Shown: positions 45,765 to 55,975 of the stretch, in pieces
How the letters are laid out: each line of letters starts with the position of its first letter
How positions within the stretch are numbered: the stretch's first letter is position 1
Origin: Cupriavidus sp. UYMMa02A
GTDB lineage: Bacteria; Pseudomonadota; Gammaproteobacteria; Burkholderiales; Burkholderiaceae
NCBI GenBank assembly: GCA_001725945.1
Contig: LRMT01000141.1
Coordinates: 1 to 64,000, forward strand
Reading direction: 5' to 3'
DNA: 64,000 bases
Position numbers and translations under genes: made by a program
Notes under the pieces: generated by a model
Told to the model about the DNA's origin: nothing
The model's database searches: none
What the model saw: the letters and a program-made list of their open reading frames with translations, nothing else

Positions 45765-47022
45765 TTAAACCTCCATCACGCGGCGCCAGTAGGCGTACAT
45801 GCCGCGAATCAGTCCTCGGTAACCATGTGGTCGTGTTGTCGTAGTCGACACCACCGAGTTCGGCGATCGTCTGTTGCTGCGGCTTTCGCTCGAAGCCTTC
45901 CTGTGAGAACTCGATGACCTCGCCGTCGTCTGCCGATACGAAGCCGGCAGGGCCAAATAGGTTGGCCTGGCGCAAGCGCCGACGCTTCATGTCCTCGCTG
46001 TCAGTCTCGAATCCGAAATGGGTCCATACGAAGTCGAATGCATCGGGGCCGCTTGGGATGATCTGACGCGTCGACATGCAATTGACCTGCTGCTGGATGA
46101 TCACGCTCGGGAACAGCGTCATCATCACCACCGTGTGGTCGCCCCACCAGTCTTCTTGCACCACGTCGAGCAGGCGGTCGTCCTGCAGCGCCATGCTCTC
46201 CTTGAAGCTTGAGATGCCCTGCGTCACCGCACTTGAACCGCCCGAGTTGCGGCGCGACATCATGGCGCCGTGGCGACGCTCCTTATCCATCACGGTGGCG
46301 GACTTCTGGTCCGCGCGCCAGAGGCCGAAGGTCACGAACCACGTGTGCAGCAGCCCGGCGTGGTACGGGTCCTTGATGTTCTCGAGCATCAGCTTCCAAT
46401 TGGCGGGAATGCGCTGGCGCGAATAGCCATGAACGACAAGCTTGCGGCCGTCGAAGACACGGTCGAAATAGCGCAGGATGTCCGGGCCGAGGAATTCCTC
46501 GAGGGGCTCGACGTCATGGTCGAACGAGCCAAACACCACGCCGTTGCGTTGCGCAACTTTCAGCTTAGTGAGGCCGTGGTTATCCGGACAGAAATCCGAA
46601 GGCATGCCGCCGTTGACCTTCCCATCTTGCTTGAGGCCACGTCGGAACGGAACGCCCATAAGATTGCCTTTCAGGTCATAGCTCCATTGGTGATATGGGC
46701 AAACTAGATCCTTGCGATTGCCGGAACGATCCCGACAGAAGCTCACTCCGCGGTGTGCACAGACGTTCTCAACAACGTTTACCGAGCCATCCTTGTCGCG
46801 CACCATGATTACGGAACGCTCACCGATCTCCGTGCGCTTGAAATCGCCGTGCTCGGGAATTTCAGCCTCCAGCCCGACATAGCTCCAGTGCTTGCCGTAG
46901 AAGATGCGTTCCAGTTCGCGCCGGTACAGTGCATCGTCCGTGTAGATCCAGAACGGAACGCGGCTGGAGCCTTCCGAGCTCCACTTCGGTGTCTTTATGA
47001 ATGAGATGGGTTGTTCGGACAT
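45765..47022 (-). CDS. nagG: Salicylate 5-hydroxylase large subunit-like Rieske oxygenase
   Basis: About 418 residues from MSEQPISFIKTPKWSSEGSS. Rieske ligands are C88/H90 (VCAHRG) and C108/H111 (CPYHQW); the catalytic iron is held by H221 and H226 with D218 nearby (ENIKDPYHAGLLHTW). Two shifts between 45810 and 45835 disturb the end; the joined C-terminus reads GLIRGMYAYWRRVMEV. With NagH, ferredoxin and reductase this would hydroxylate salicylate at C5 to give gentisate. The substrate could instead be another 2-substituted benzoate. Confidence 0.88.
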
Positions 47023-47099
47023 GAGTAGTCTCCGAAATTTCGCGAATCCCCTGCCTATGGGCCGCCTTTGGTTGGTTATCTGTGGGGGTTGTCTCGCAG

Positions 47100-48044
47100 T
47101 CAGGTTCCGGTCGCGACGGCAAGCCCACGCTGTCGCATCAAGATGGTCGCTGCCTCTACCATCGGCGGTGCCCCGCAAACATAGGCACGCCAGCCGACAA
47201 GGTCGTGGCAGTCCCGCGCCATGGCATTGGTGACGAGCCCGCTGCATTTGCGCTGTCTTCGCCGACGACGATGTGAACGTCCAGGTTCGGATGGCGATCC
47301 GCGCGTTCGCTCAAGGCGCCATAGAGGTCGCGTGGGCTGCGCACACCAAAGTAGAGCCTGATGGGGTTATCCATACCGGCTGCCAGCGTTCCACGTACGA
47401 CAGAGAGAATGGGTGCCAGACCGGTACCACCCCGCGACACAGAGCATCGGCCCTTCATGCTGGCGACGCAGGTACGCCGTGCCGAGTGGTCCACTGACGC
47501 GTATTGGATCGCCTTCTCTTACTGTCTCGGCGATGAAATGCGAGGCGCGTCCGCCCGGAACCAGGCGTACATGGAATTCCAGTTCGTCGTCGTCATCCAG
47601 TCCAGCCATGGAGTAGGGACGAACATGACCCGAAGCAAACTGAAGCGTGGCGTACTGACCCGGGGAGAAGGTCAGCGGCTTGTTCGTCCGCAGGCGTAGG
47701 CGCCGGATGTCATGCGTGAGTGCCTCGATACGAGTGACCGTCCCCTTCAGAATCCGCGGCGAATGTACTACGACCTCTTCCGCCTCCGGAATCTCGATGG
47801 AACAGCTCCCTGTAAGGGTAGTCTGGCAGGCCAGCACAAACTGGCCATCATTGGTCGAGGGCGACAACACATCGCGCCCCGACTCAAGGACGTGGTCTTC
47901 GGTTACCTTGCAACGACAAGTTCCGCAGCGCCCAGCCAAACAACTGTAGGAGACGGGGACGCCGTGCTCGCGCAGCATCTCCAACAGGTTAGATCCCGCC
48001 TGTATCTGAATCCTGCGTCCTACGGGCCGAACGGTGAGTTCCAT
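47100..48044 (-). CDS. nagAa: Ferredoxin reductase (NagAa-like, frameshifted)
   Basis: About 315 residues. The N-terminal plant-type [2Fe-2S] domain (CLAGRCGTCRCKV, FVLACQT) is followed by a flavin domain (HVRPYSMAGLDDDDELEFHV) and an NAD domain (GGTGLAPILSVVRGTLAAGM). Breaks lie near 47450 and 47235; the last part reads AMARDCHDLVGWRAYVCGAP with a stop at 47100. The naphthalene-dioxygenase-reductase layout, with ferredoxin first, is opposite to the reductase at 10308-11296. First gene of the operon, divergent from a LysR gene. Confidence 0.85.
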
Positions 48045-48167
48045 GATGGTTTGCCTCGATCCAACGTGACGAGCTGTTGGACGGCATCATCAGGGAAGCA
48101 CCAATATAAATAAATAGAGGCTCGCGAATACAATCTATCACTGCAAGCAATATCGGGAAAAAGGCGT

Positions 48168-49069
48168 ATGGAGCTGAAGGACATCGATCTGAATCTATTG
48201 CTGGTGTTCTCGGAGCTGCTCCGCGAGCGGCGGGTGTTGAAGGTCGCGGAGACGCTCGGCATGTCCCAGCCTGGTGTAAGCAATGCACTGAACCGGCTCA
48301 GGCGACTGCTTGGCGACGATCTGTTCTTGCGTACTACCCGCGGCATGGAGCCGACACCCTATGCGCAACAGTTGGCCGAGCCAATCACCTATGCGTTGAA
48401 CACGATCCACAGCACGCTGAATCAAAAAGTATCTTTTGATCCTCTCACCAGTACGCGCGCGTTTCGTTGGCAATGACGGATATCGGCGAGATCTATGTGC
48501 TGCCTCAACTCAGCGAGTTGCTCGATCGTGCCGCACCGGGGGTTTCAATCAGCACCGTACGCAATGCTGGGGTCAACTTGCGCGACGAAATGGAGGCGGG
48601 TCGGGTCGATCTGGCGTTGGGTTGGCTGCCCGATCTCAAGGCGGGCTTCATGCAGCGGAGGATGATCCGGCACAAGTACGTGTGCCTATTTCGCAAGGGG
48701 CATCCTCTCGACAAGGCGAGCATTACGCAAGACGAGTTCTGCGCTGCCAAGCACGTGGTGGTGGTGTCCGCGGGATCCGGGCATGGTGTGGCAGACGAAA
48801 CCATGGAGCGCTCAGGGGTGGAGCGGAATATCAAGCTGGAGGTTCCGCACTTCGTGGCGGTTGGCCATATCCTGCGTGAGACCGAGCTTGTGGCGACGGT
48901 TCCAGAGCGTTTTGCAGAGCGTTGTGCAGAGCCGTTCGGACTGTCATTCGTACCGGCCCCAATCCCATTGCCGGAGATCGCAATCAACCTGTTCTGGCAT
49001 ACAAAGTATCATCGCGATCCTGGCAATCTTTGGCTGCGCGAATTGCTCTTCGAGACATTCAGCGAGTAG
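48168..49069 (+). CDS. LysR regulator (NagR/NahR-like, one frameshift)
   Basis: About 300 residues: MELKDIDLNLLLVFSELLRE, TLGMSQPGVSNALNRLRRLL, then VSFDPLTSTRAFR. One T appears missing near 48468, after which LAMTDIGEIYVLPQLSELLD continues; the TDIGE stretch is shared with NahR and DntR. The MELKDIDLNLL opening is typical of NahR/NagR. Divergent from the nagAa-like gene with a 123-base gap containing an AT-rich segment (48103-48118). Likely salicylate-responsive activator of the nag-like operon. Confidence 0.85.
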
Positions 49070-49123
49070 CAGCCTCCCCCCACAGGTTGCCAGCCATCTA
49101 CTGCCTGACCTTACTGTCTGACC

Positions 49124-50106
49124 TCATCCCAGCGGCAGCGCCACGGAATGTAAGTCTTCCGTTGCCGGTCTGCTCCCGGTATCCGCGAACAGACTGACAA
49201 TCATCGAGCGCAGCCATTTATTGGCTGTGTCGCGATGATAGCGATCGTGCCAATAGAGCCCGATCTCGAATGGCTCGAGACCAAGCGGCTCGGCTTGGTA
49301 AGCCAACGGGTAATGGCGGCTCAGTTTGGCTGCGAGGACTTCAGGTGCGATCCAAACCAAGTTCGACTCGATCAGGACATGCACCGCGGACATGTACTGC
49401 GGCAGTCTGACTTTGATACGGTCGCGTGCGCCCGCATCGATAAGCGCACGCTCCAGCACCAAGTGTCCGCTCCCGCCATACTCGACCAGCAGATGATCCT
49501 GTGCCAGAAGAGCTTCCGCATTGAGTTTTCTTGATTCAAATGGATGACCTTTCCGCATGACGCATACATATCTTTGCGTCAACAATGTCTTACGATGGAT
49601 ATCTTGCTCGAGAGCCGGCAGGTAGCCAATTGCCACATCCAACCGCCCGTTGCCGAGGGCGGGAACGGTTTCCTCGATGGGCGTAAACAAAGTGCGCAAC
49701 TTGACGTCTGGCGCCACATTGCGCACTGCTTGATAGAGACCGGGAAGGCACACAACTTCACCGATGTCACGCGTCGGATGGTGAAAGTCCTGCGTGACTG
49801 TTCTGGGACAAATGGCAAAGGTACCCCCGTAGCCTTCCTCACCAGATTTAGTGATTCCAGCAGCGCAGGCGCAACGCTAATGGCAGCCGCAGTCGGCTCC
49901 ATTCGGCGCCCAACCAATATGAAAAGCTTGTCACCATAGGACGCGCGCAAGCGTTTCAGGGCGCTGCTCACAGCCGCCTGCGTTACCCCCAGACTTTTCG
50001 CCGCGCTAGTCACTGACCGCTCTCGCCACAGTGCTTCGAAGACATACAGCAGATTCAGATCCTTCACCACGCCACTCCCAATGAAGTGCAGCGAATTCCC
50101 CTTCAT
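49124..50106 (-). CDS. LysR regulator of the 50.4-53.9 kb operon (one frameshift)
   Basis: About 320 residues. The winged helix is VKDLNLLYVFEALWRERSVT and KSLGVTQAAVSSALKRLRAS. One shift near 49755 joins SRRTFTIR to DIGEVVCLPGLYQAVRNVAP. ATG at 50106 and GTG codons at 50070 and 50067 are all possible starts; the family usually begins at the position of the later GTG (VKDLNLL). Divergent from the dehydrogenase-led operon, with a dyad at 50135-50162 in between. Confidence 0.82.
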
Positions 50107-50134
50107 CGGCGGAAGTCGTACCGCGCTGGATTTC

Positions 50135-50162
50135 CTATAAATGCAATTATGCACGGATATAG
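50135..50162. promoter_or_regulatory. Nested dyad in the divergent promoter
   Basis: Outer arms CTATA (50135-50139) and TATAG (50158-50162) enclose TGCA-ATTA-TGCA. It lies 29 bases upstream of the LysR ATG and is the best candidate for its binding site. Confidence 0.4.
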
Positions 50163-50352
50163 CGCGCTCCGCACCATGGGTATACCCGCCCGATACGTGA
50201 TGCAAACGCCACCAACTTACAAGGCAGGCACGCCCAGCCAAGAGAATAGATTCTGTTTATACATAGGAATAAATGATACTTACTCGACTGGGTTTCCAAT
50301 CTACGTCCAAAATCGACCTCCGAAAGCAGGTGACCATAAAAGGAGATACACG

Positions 50353-51228
50353 GTGGAGACGGTAGGAATCATCGGCATCGGCCAACTTGGCTTGCCGATC
50401 GCAATCAATCTTATCAACGCAGGCTACCGTGTCGTGGGCTTGCCCCGCAGCACTCACGCATCCTTCTCAGCCGCCGGAGGGACTGCGCTATCCAGCCCGG
50501 CAGCGGTGTTGGCAGAGGCAGACATAGTGCTGCTTTGCCTCCCTGTAGAGGCTGCGCAACTAGACGTCCTGGATGGCGACCAAGGTCTATTGCGATCCGG
50601 CATTCGTGACAAGGTCTTCATTGAGCTGAGTACCTATCGGCGCGACTTCAAACTGGAGCAGGCTAGACGGCTAACCGAAGCAGGCCACGAAGTCCTGGAA
50701 TGCGAAGTAAGCGGCTCGCCATCCATGGTCGCCCGACATCAGGCGTCACTGTTTATCGGTGGCCCGCAAGCGCTCTACCAGCGGTGCCATGCTGTTCTTG
50801 ACGCACTAGCGCCAACCCACTTCCACCTGGGAGCGTTCGGCGCAGCACTGAACATGAAGCTCATCGCCAATGCGCTTCTCGCGATCCACACGCTTGCCGC
50901 GGCCGAGGCACTCAATATGGGCGCACGGGCCGGCTTCGATCCACGTGTTGTGGTGGATGCGATCAGCCAATCGGCGGGCGCCTCGACAATGTTCAAGATC
51001 CGTGCCCCAATGATGGCTGATCGGCAGTTCAGCCCCGCACCCGGTCCGTTCTCCACGCTGGAGAAATATCTCGACCTCGCCACCGAGCTTGTCGCCGATA
51101 CCGGCAGCGCCAGCCCTCTCCTCAGCGCTTCAATTCCCTACTACCGCAAAGCGATCGCGCAAGGCCTCACAGATCTTGACATTTCTGCGGTCATCACTCT
51201 GATCGAGAAAGAAAACTCGCAACCCTAA
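50353..51228 (+). CDS. NAD(P)-dependent beta-hydroxyacid dehydrogenase (3-HIBADH type)
   Basis: 291 residues from a GTG preceded by AAAGGAG; the upstream open frame lacks family sequence. Rossmann motif VGIIGIGQLGLPIAINLINA, substrate motif CEVSGSPSMVARHQASLFIG, and the catalytic-Lys region AALNMKLIANALLAIHTLAA. The family oxidises 3-hydroxyacids or reduces semialdehydes. It leads an operon with NIPSNAP, VOC, YciI and FAH genes, all small ring-cleavage-associated types. The substrate is unknown. Confidence 0.85.
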   Translation: METVGIIGIGQLGLPIAINLINAGYRVVGLPRSTHASFSAAGGTALSSPAAVLAEADIVLLCLPVEAAQLDVLDGDQGLLRSGIRDKVFIELSTYRRDFKLEQARRLTEAGHEVLECEVSGSPSMVARHQASLFIGGPQALYQRCHAVLDALAPTHFHLGAFGAALNMKLIANALLAIHTLAAAEALNMGARAGFDPRVVVDAISQSAGASTMFKIRAPMMADRQFSPAPGPFSTLEKYLDLATELVADTGSASPLLSASIPYYRKAIAQGLTDLDISAVITLIEKENSQP

Positions 51229-51239
51229 AGACTACAGAC

Positions 51240-51554
51240 ATGATCATTGAACAACGTACCTATACGCTCAAGCCGGGATCCGTGCACCAGTTCCTCGCGC
51301 TATATGAAGCCGAGGGATTGGAGATCCAGCGCGGCGCATTGGGCAACCTGCTCGGCTACTTTGTGACCGAGACCGGAGAGTTGAACCGTGTCGTGCAACT
51401 CTGGGGATTCCATACGTTTGAAGACCGCGTGGCACGCCGCAGGGGGCTTTCCTCAAACGATAACTGGAGAAACTTTCTTGGCAAAGCCGGCGCTCTCGTT
51501 ACCGAGCAGCGCAGCGAACTCCTGATACCCGCTCCATTCTCTCCCATTCGCTGA
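51240..51554 (+). CDS. NIPSNAP-family protein
   Basis: 104 residues: MIIEQRTYTLKPGSVHQFLA, then LLGYFVTETGELNRVVQLWG, the typical ferredoxin-like dimeric alpha/beta barrel with the conserved Y-T-x-KPG opening. Bacterial NIPSNAP genes occur in aromatic breakdown operons, but no reaction is established. It lies 12 bases after the dehydrogenase and 8 before the VOC gene. Confidence 0.85.
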   Translation: MIIEQRTYTLKPGSVHQFLALYEAEGLEIQRGALGNLLGYFVTETGELNRVVQLWGFHTFEDRVARRRGLSSNDNWRNFLGKAGALVTEQRSELLIPAPFSPIR

Positions 51555-51561
51555 GGCAACC

Positions 51562-52493
51562 ATGATTCGCAATTTGCAACACATCGGCTTGGTTGTACCC
51601 TCGCTGGAGATCGGTCGAGCCTTCTATGAGTGTTTTGGCATGGAAACACGCGCTTCGCGGCGCGACCTTGTCTTCCGATGCGTCGGCCGAGAACAGGATC
51701 AGATACGCTTGATTGAAGGCCCGAAGAAGCGCTTTGCATACGTATCGTTTGGCACGCACAAGGGTGGCCTAGAGCCTCTCAAAGCCCGACTCGCTGCAGC
51801 CAGCGTAGAAATCAAGGATGCTCCCTTCGATGTTCCGTTTGGTGGAATCTGGTTCCAGGACCCCGACGGCGACTGGGTGAACGTACAGGAGGCCGAAGCA
51901 GCAGAATCGACGCTCGCCCCTACCGCGGAAATCAATTCCCCACACCGGCATCGCCGTATCGGCACGCGCGCATTCGAACTGGGCACTGTGAAAAAAGCAC
52001 AGCCACGGCGCTAGGCCATTTGATCAAGTTTTCCCCAGACGTTGACCGTGCGGTGGATTTCTACACCAGTGTCCTCGGCTTACTGGTGTCCGATCGTGTG
52101 CCCGACATCATCGCATTCATGCGTTCGCCGTTTGGCGGAGATCACCACATCCTAGGTGTCGCCAAAAGTTCGCACACTGGGCTGCATCACGTCAGCTTCG
52201 AGGTCGGTGATCTCGATGAGATTGAAATCGGGGCACAAGCACTGCTGGCTGCCGGATATAAAGATGGGTTTGGTCTCGGCCGCCATGGACCGGGGTCTAA
52301 CTACTTTCACTATATCCGCGACCCATGGAATAGTCTGGTCGAATACTTTTGGGACATCGACGTGATTCCCGAAGGCGCGGAGTGGACACCCTCAGGGGGC
52401 GAGCCCGATGAGTTCGCAGCGGTCCTGACTGCCCTATGGTCCCACGCACCTGCTCCGGAGGAGTTCATCCTCAATTACGAAGAACCGGACTAA
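51562..52493 (+). CDS. Two-domain VOC protein, type I extradiol dioxygenase-like (frameshifted)
   Basis: Domain 1: LQHIGLVVPSLEIGRAFYEC to IWFQDPDGDWVNVQEAE. One base appears lost near 52010, where RRLGHLIKFSPDVDRAVDFY would start domain 2. Domain 2 has the extradiol pattern: His in GHLIKF, His in GLHHVSFEV, then GRHGPGSNYFHYIRDP with the assisting His and Tyr, and the metal Glu in SLVEYFWD. Together about 310 residues, as in 2,3-dihydroxybiphenyl-type enzymes. Probable ring-cleavage dioxygenase of this operon; substrate unknown. Confidence 0.8.
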
Positions 52494-52570
52494 TTTTCCC
52501 ACACCGCAGTATCCAACCGACGCCCAAGTCGCGACCAGGACGCCTTAGTTCGATATCTATCACATTCTCT

Positions 52571-52936
52571 ATGAATGACATTCCCTCCTTACTGCGGGGC
52601 ATGCTGAACAAACCCCTGTACGTGGCACTGCGCAGCGCGCGTGACCTGCCGCGCATGGCTGAGGTCCTGCAACGCCACCTCGAATGGGTAGTCCTCGCGG
52701 AGCAACGCGGTGAGATTTTTCTCTCGGGACCGTTTACCGACGGCAGTGAGCCAGGCGCAGGAGGCGGCATGACGATCTTACGCGCCTCATCCCTGGCTGC
52801 CGCTCAACAAATCATCGATGCTGACCCCTTTATCGCGGAAGGAATATTTGAAGCCGCAGTCAGGCCGTGGCTGCTCATGGAAGGGAGCCTCACCTTCAAC
52901 CTCACGCTGTCCGATCAGAAGACGATTCTCTACTGA
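52571..52936 (+). CDS. YciI-family protein
   Basis: 121 residues: LPRMAEVLQRHLEWVVLAEQ carries the conserved His, and EIFLSGPFTDG and IIDADPFIAEGIFEAAVRPW are standard YciI motifs. The fold is like muconolactone isomerase, and some YciI-like proteins act as dehydrochlorinases or isomerases. The start at 52571 lacks a strong ribosome site. It lies between the VOC and FAH genes. Confidence 0.8.
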   Translation: MNDIPSLLRGMLNKPLYVALRSARDLPRMAEVLQRHLEWVVLAEQRGEIFLSGPFTDGSEPGAGGGMTILRASSLAAAQQIIDADPFIAEGIFEAAVRPWLLMEGSLTFNLTLSDQKTILY

Positions 52937-52945
52937 GAGCTTCCA

Positions 52946-53866
52946 ATGACCTACAGACTCTTCCGCTATTGCGACACCGCCGGTGTAGCCCGTCCTGGCA
53001 TTGTCACTGCCCATGGATATTTTGATCTTGGGTATTCGGACGTCGACGCACTTGTGCAGAACTGGGCTGCCGCACACGAGCAACTCAAGGCAATCACCCT
53101 CGCGCTCGCAGGCAGCACCTCGGCCGCCGAAGAAGCTAGGCTAGACCCCGAGACGCTCTCATTTGCTCCACCGCTGGGTCGACCGGGCGTAATCTATGCC
53201 GCTGGCGCAAACTATCGTGACCATGTCGAGGCAATGGGGCGCGCCTTCAATATGCAGCTCACGCTGGATCCACGCGCCGAGGGTATTCCTCCCAGGCACT
53301 TCATCAAGGCAGGCCGGGCAACACTTACCGGCCACCAGCAAGACGTGCCCTATCCTGATCGCACCAGCCGGCTGGGCTGGGAAGCCGAACTCGCTGTTGT
53401 AATAGGCATGACGGCGAACCAAGTCAGTGTTGCCGATGCCCTCGCTCACGTGGCCGGGTACACCATCGCGAATAACTTGTCCGCACGCGACAGTCTGATA
53501 CGCGACATAGTGGATGCCGCGTCTCCATTTCGCTTCGACTGGGTCGGCCACAAGTGTTTTACGGGCTCCTGCCCGCTCGGCCCATACATGACACCAGCGG
53601 AGTTCGTCCCATCTCCCGAAGATCTCGACGTCAAGCTTTGGATTAACGAAGAACTCAGGCAGGATTCAAACACTCGCAACCACTTGTACTCCGTGGCTGA
53701 GCAGATCTCATACCTGAGCGAACGGCTAATCCTGTACCCGGGGGATATCATCCTGACCGGAACGCCAGCAGGGGTTGGCATGGAGACGGGCTCATTTTTG
53801 GTGCGCGGCGATGTCATAAGAATTCAGATCGAAAGTCTGGGGGAACTCGAAACGACGATCGTCTGA
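52946..53866 (+). CDS. Fumarylacetoacetate hydrolase-family enzyme (intact)
   Basis: 306 residues. VIYAAGANYRDHVEAMGRAF, then WEAELAVVIGMTANQVSVAD and ILTGTPAGVGMETGSFLVRG carry the metal-binding acidic residues and the GTPAGVG signature. Likely hydrolyses or hydrates a ring-opened dienoate or acylpyruvate. Strong full-length similarity to the product of 61592-62496, including the unusual RFDWVGHKCF stretch, marks the two as close paralogues at either end of the 53-62 kb region. Confidence 0.88.
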   Translation: MTYRLFRYCDTAGVARPGIVTAHGYFDLGYSDVDALVQNWAAAHEQLKAITLALAGSTSAAEEARLDPETLSFAPPLGRPGVIYAAGANYRDHVEAMGRAFNMQLTLDPRAEGIPPRHFIKAGRATLTGHQQDVPYPDRTSRLGWEAELAVVIGMTANQVSVADALAHVAGYTIANNLSARDSLIRDIVDAASPFRFDWVGHKCFTGSCPLGPYMTPAEFVPSPEDLDVKLWINEELRQDSNTRNHLYSVAEQISYLSERLILYPGDIILTGTPAGVGMETGSFLVRGDVIRIQIESLGELETTIV

Positions 53867-54495
53867 CCCGCGAGCCGCTATTGCGGCGCAATTGCGTTCC
53901 CGGCTATTGAGCTATTGTCGTCATGGTGTCTCTTTGGCCGTCACATTGCGATCCAGAATTCTTGAAGGGATATGAACGAACAGACGACGCTCATGGCGTC
54001 GCCTGTTCTGGCTCTCAAGCTTTTGCATCAGCAAAGCGTGCGATTTTGTTTGAATTTCCAGGTAACCTTCAGCCAGTGTTCTCATCGGCGTATCGGTACC
54101 GCCATCTGCGCCGAAGGACACGATCAGCGTTGGTGGCTGGGCCCCCAAAAAAAAACCTCGCGTGAGCGCTGGACGCGGGGTCATCCGGTCCAGCGCGTCG
54201 AGCTCGACTCTCCCTGCTGCCCTCGAGCATCAGCCTAACATTCACTTCCATTTCCGATAGCCCGTCGTCCGGCCCGCTCAGAATCACATCCGGCACAAGC
54301 CCGCGCCTCGAGGCTAGAGAGCCATTGCTGAGGCGAAGACGGTGAAGTTGGGCAAGGTCAGGTTGGCCTCGCCCATGGAATGGGATCCGCGATGCGCATG
54401 CCGGCTGCGTACGAAAGGAGGTCGGCTTGGCTTCAGGTGGTGCCTGCATCGCCCTTCTTCGGCGAAGCCAGACGCGTACAGGAGGCGGCGCGACG
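53867..54495. other. About 630 bases without a recognised gene
   Basis: Several open frames exist on both strands, but none shows a family signature. A strong minus-strand terminator lies at 54147-54180. It is the meeting point of the plus-strand FAH operon and the minus-strand liv operon. Confidence 0.5.
54147..54180 (-). terminator. Rho-independent terminator of the liv operon
   Basis: On the minus strand, CCCCGCGT pairs with ACGCGAGG (one G-T pair) around a 9-base loop, followed immediately by nine Ts (54147-54155). It lies about 315 bases beyond the livF stop on the same strand. Confidence 0.8.
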
Positions 54496-55205
54496 TCAGA
54501 CGCCGAGGTAGCGAGAGATCAGCGTCTCATTGGCTTGCAGCGCAGCCGAGTCGCCGTTCCAGACAGTCACCCCTTTCTCAACAATGTAGTGGCGATCAGC
54601 GAGCTTCATCAGCGCGGCGAGATTCTTATCAATCACGATCATCGCCAGGCCTTCCTCCTTGAGCGTGCGCAGCACTGACCAAATCTCTGTACGCACCACG
54701 GGCGCAGACCTTCAGTGGCCTCGTCCAGCACTAGCAAGCTTGGGTTGGTCATCAGCGCACGGCCGATCGCGAGCATCTGCTGTTCTCCGCCGGAAAGCTG
54801 GGTGCCCAGATTGCGCCGGCGCTCGCGCAGTCTGGGAAAGAAGCGAAAGACCTCCTCAAGGTGCCAGCGACCCTTGTTGCCAGGGTTCTGGGCGGTGGCG
54901 ACCAGGTTTTCTTCCAACGTGAGCAGCGGAAATACCTGGCGGCCTTCAGGCACCAGGCCCATGCCCAGGCGGGCGATTCGATGCGACGGCTGGTTGTCAG
55001 TCCGTGTTCCGGCAAAGTGGATGGTGCCGCGGGTGACAGGAAGCAGTCCGAACAGGCACGACACCGTTGTGCTTCTGCCCATGCCGTTGCGCCCCAGCAA
55101 GGTAATAGCCTCGCCAGGGACCAGTTGCAACGAAATATCAAACAGGACTTGTGAGCGGCCGTAGCCGGCCTGCAATTGCTCTACTTGGAGCAGCGTGGTG
55201 GTCAT
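54496..55205 (-). CDS. livF: Branched-chain-type ABC transporter ATPase (frameshifted)
   Basis: About 236 residues: MTTTLLQVEQLQAGYGRSQV, signature QLSGGEQQMLAIGRALM, Walker B LLVLDEATEGL. A base appears lost near 54705 (EGLAPVVRTEI expected). The Walker A loop reads LLGRNGMGRSTT: the Lys that binds ATP phosphate is Arg, from AGA. This could be a base error or a true change. Last gene of the livKHMGF block; these systems import amino acids or, in catabolic loci, aromatic acids. Confidence 0.85.
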
Positions 55206-55227
55206 GGTTGACTCGCAGGGTTGCCTG

Positions 55228-55975
55228 TCAATGGGACTCGTCGCCGAGATATGTTGCCTTTACCTCGGGGAGTTCGCGTACCTGCTCGGGCGTACCGGTA
55301 AACAGCACCCGCCCGTAAACCAACACACTGATGCGATCTGCGAGTGCAAAGACCGCGTTCATGTCGTGCTCGATCAGCAGCATCGTGTATTGCCCTTTCA
55401 GACGCTGCAACAGCGCGGTTACGGCCTGAGACTCCTGCGCGCTCATGCCTGCCATTGGTTCGTCCAGCAGCAGCAGCCTGGCTGCGCCGCGAGGACCATC
55501 GCCAGCTCAAGCTGCCGCCGCTCCCCGTAGCTGAGACTGCCGGCAAGCACACCGCTCATTTCACGCAGACCCACCTCGTCCAGCGCCCACTCAGCACGCT
55601 CGCATAACTCATCGCGCGCGGTGAGCGCCCGCCAACTGCCGAAGGCGTGGTAGCGCGTGCCATCGCCGCCAGTGCGGCATTCTCGAGCGCGGTGAACGCC
55701 TCAAAGATCGAACTGATCTGGTATGAACGCAGGAGCCCCAGGTGAACCCGCCGATGCACAGGGACACTAGACACATCTTCATCACCGAGCAATACCGTGC
55801 CGCTGTCAGAGCGCAGCTCACCGCATAGCTGGTTCATCAGCGTAGTCTTGCCCGCACCATTGGGGCCGATGATGGCGTGCAACTCGCCGGGGCGGATGTC
55901 GAGGTCGACGCTGTCCGTCACCAGCAGGCCGGAGAAGCGCTTGACCAGCGCCTGAGTACGAAGCGAGAGGCTCAT
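55228..55975 (-). CDS. livG: Branched-chain-type ABC transporter ATPase (frameshifted)
   Basis: About 250 residues: SLRTQALVKRFSGLLVTDSV, Walker A HAIIGPNGAGKTTLMNQL, signature SLSYGERRQLELAM, Walker B LLLLDEPMAGM, and LLIEHDMNAVFALADR. Frame breaks lie near 55645 and 55480. Its ATG overlaps the livM stop as ATGA, indicating translational coupling. Confidence 0.86.

Noticed and set aside
53921..54449. Open frames on the minus strand between the FAH gene and livF
   Set aside because: They run through a clear terminator hairpin and show no domain. Treated as untranslated sequence.
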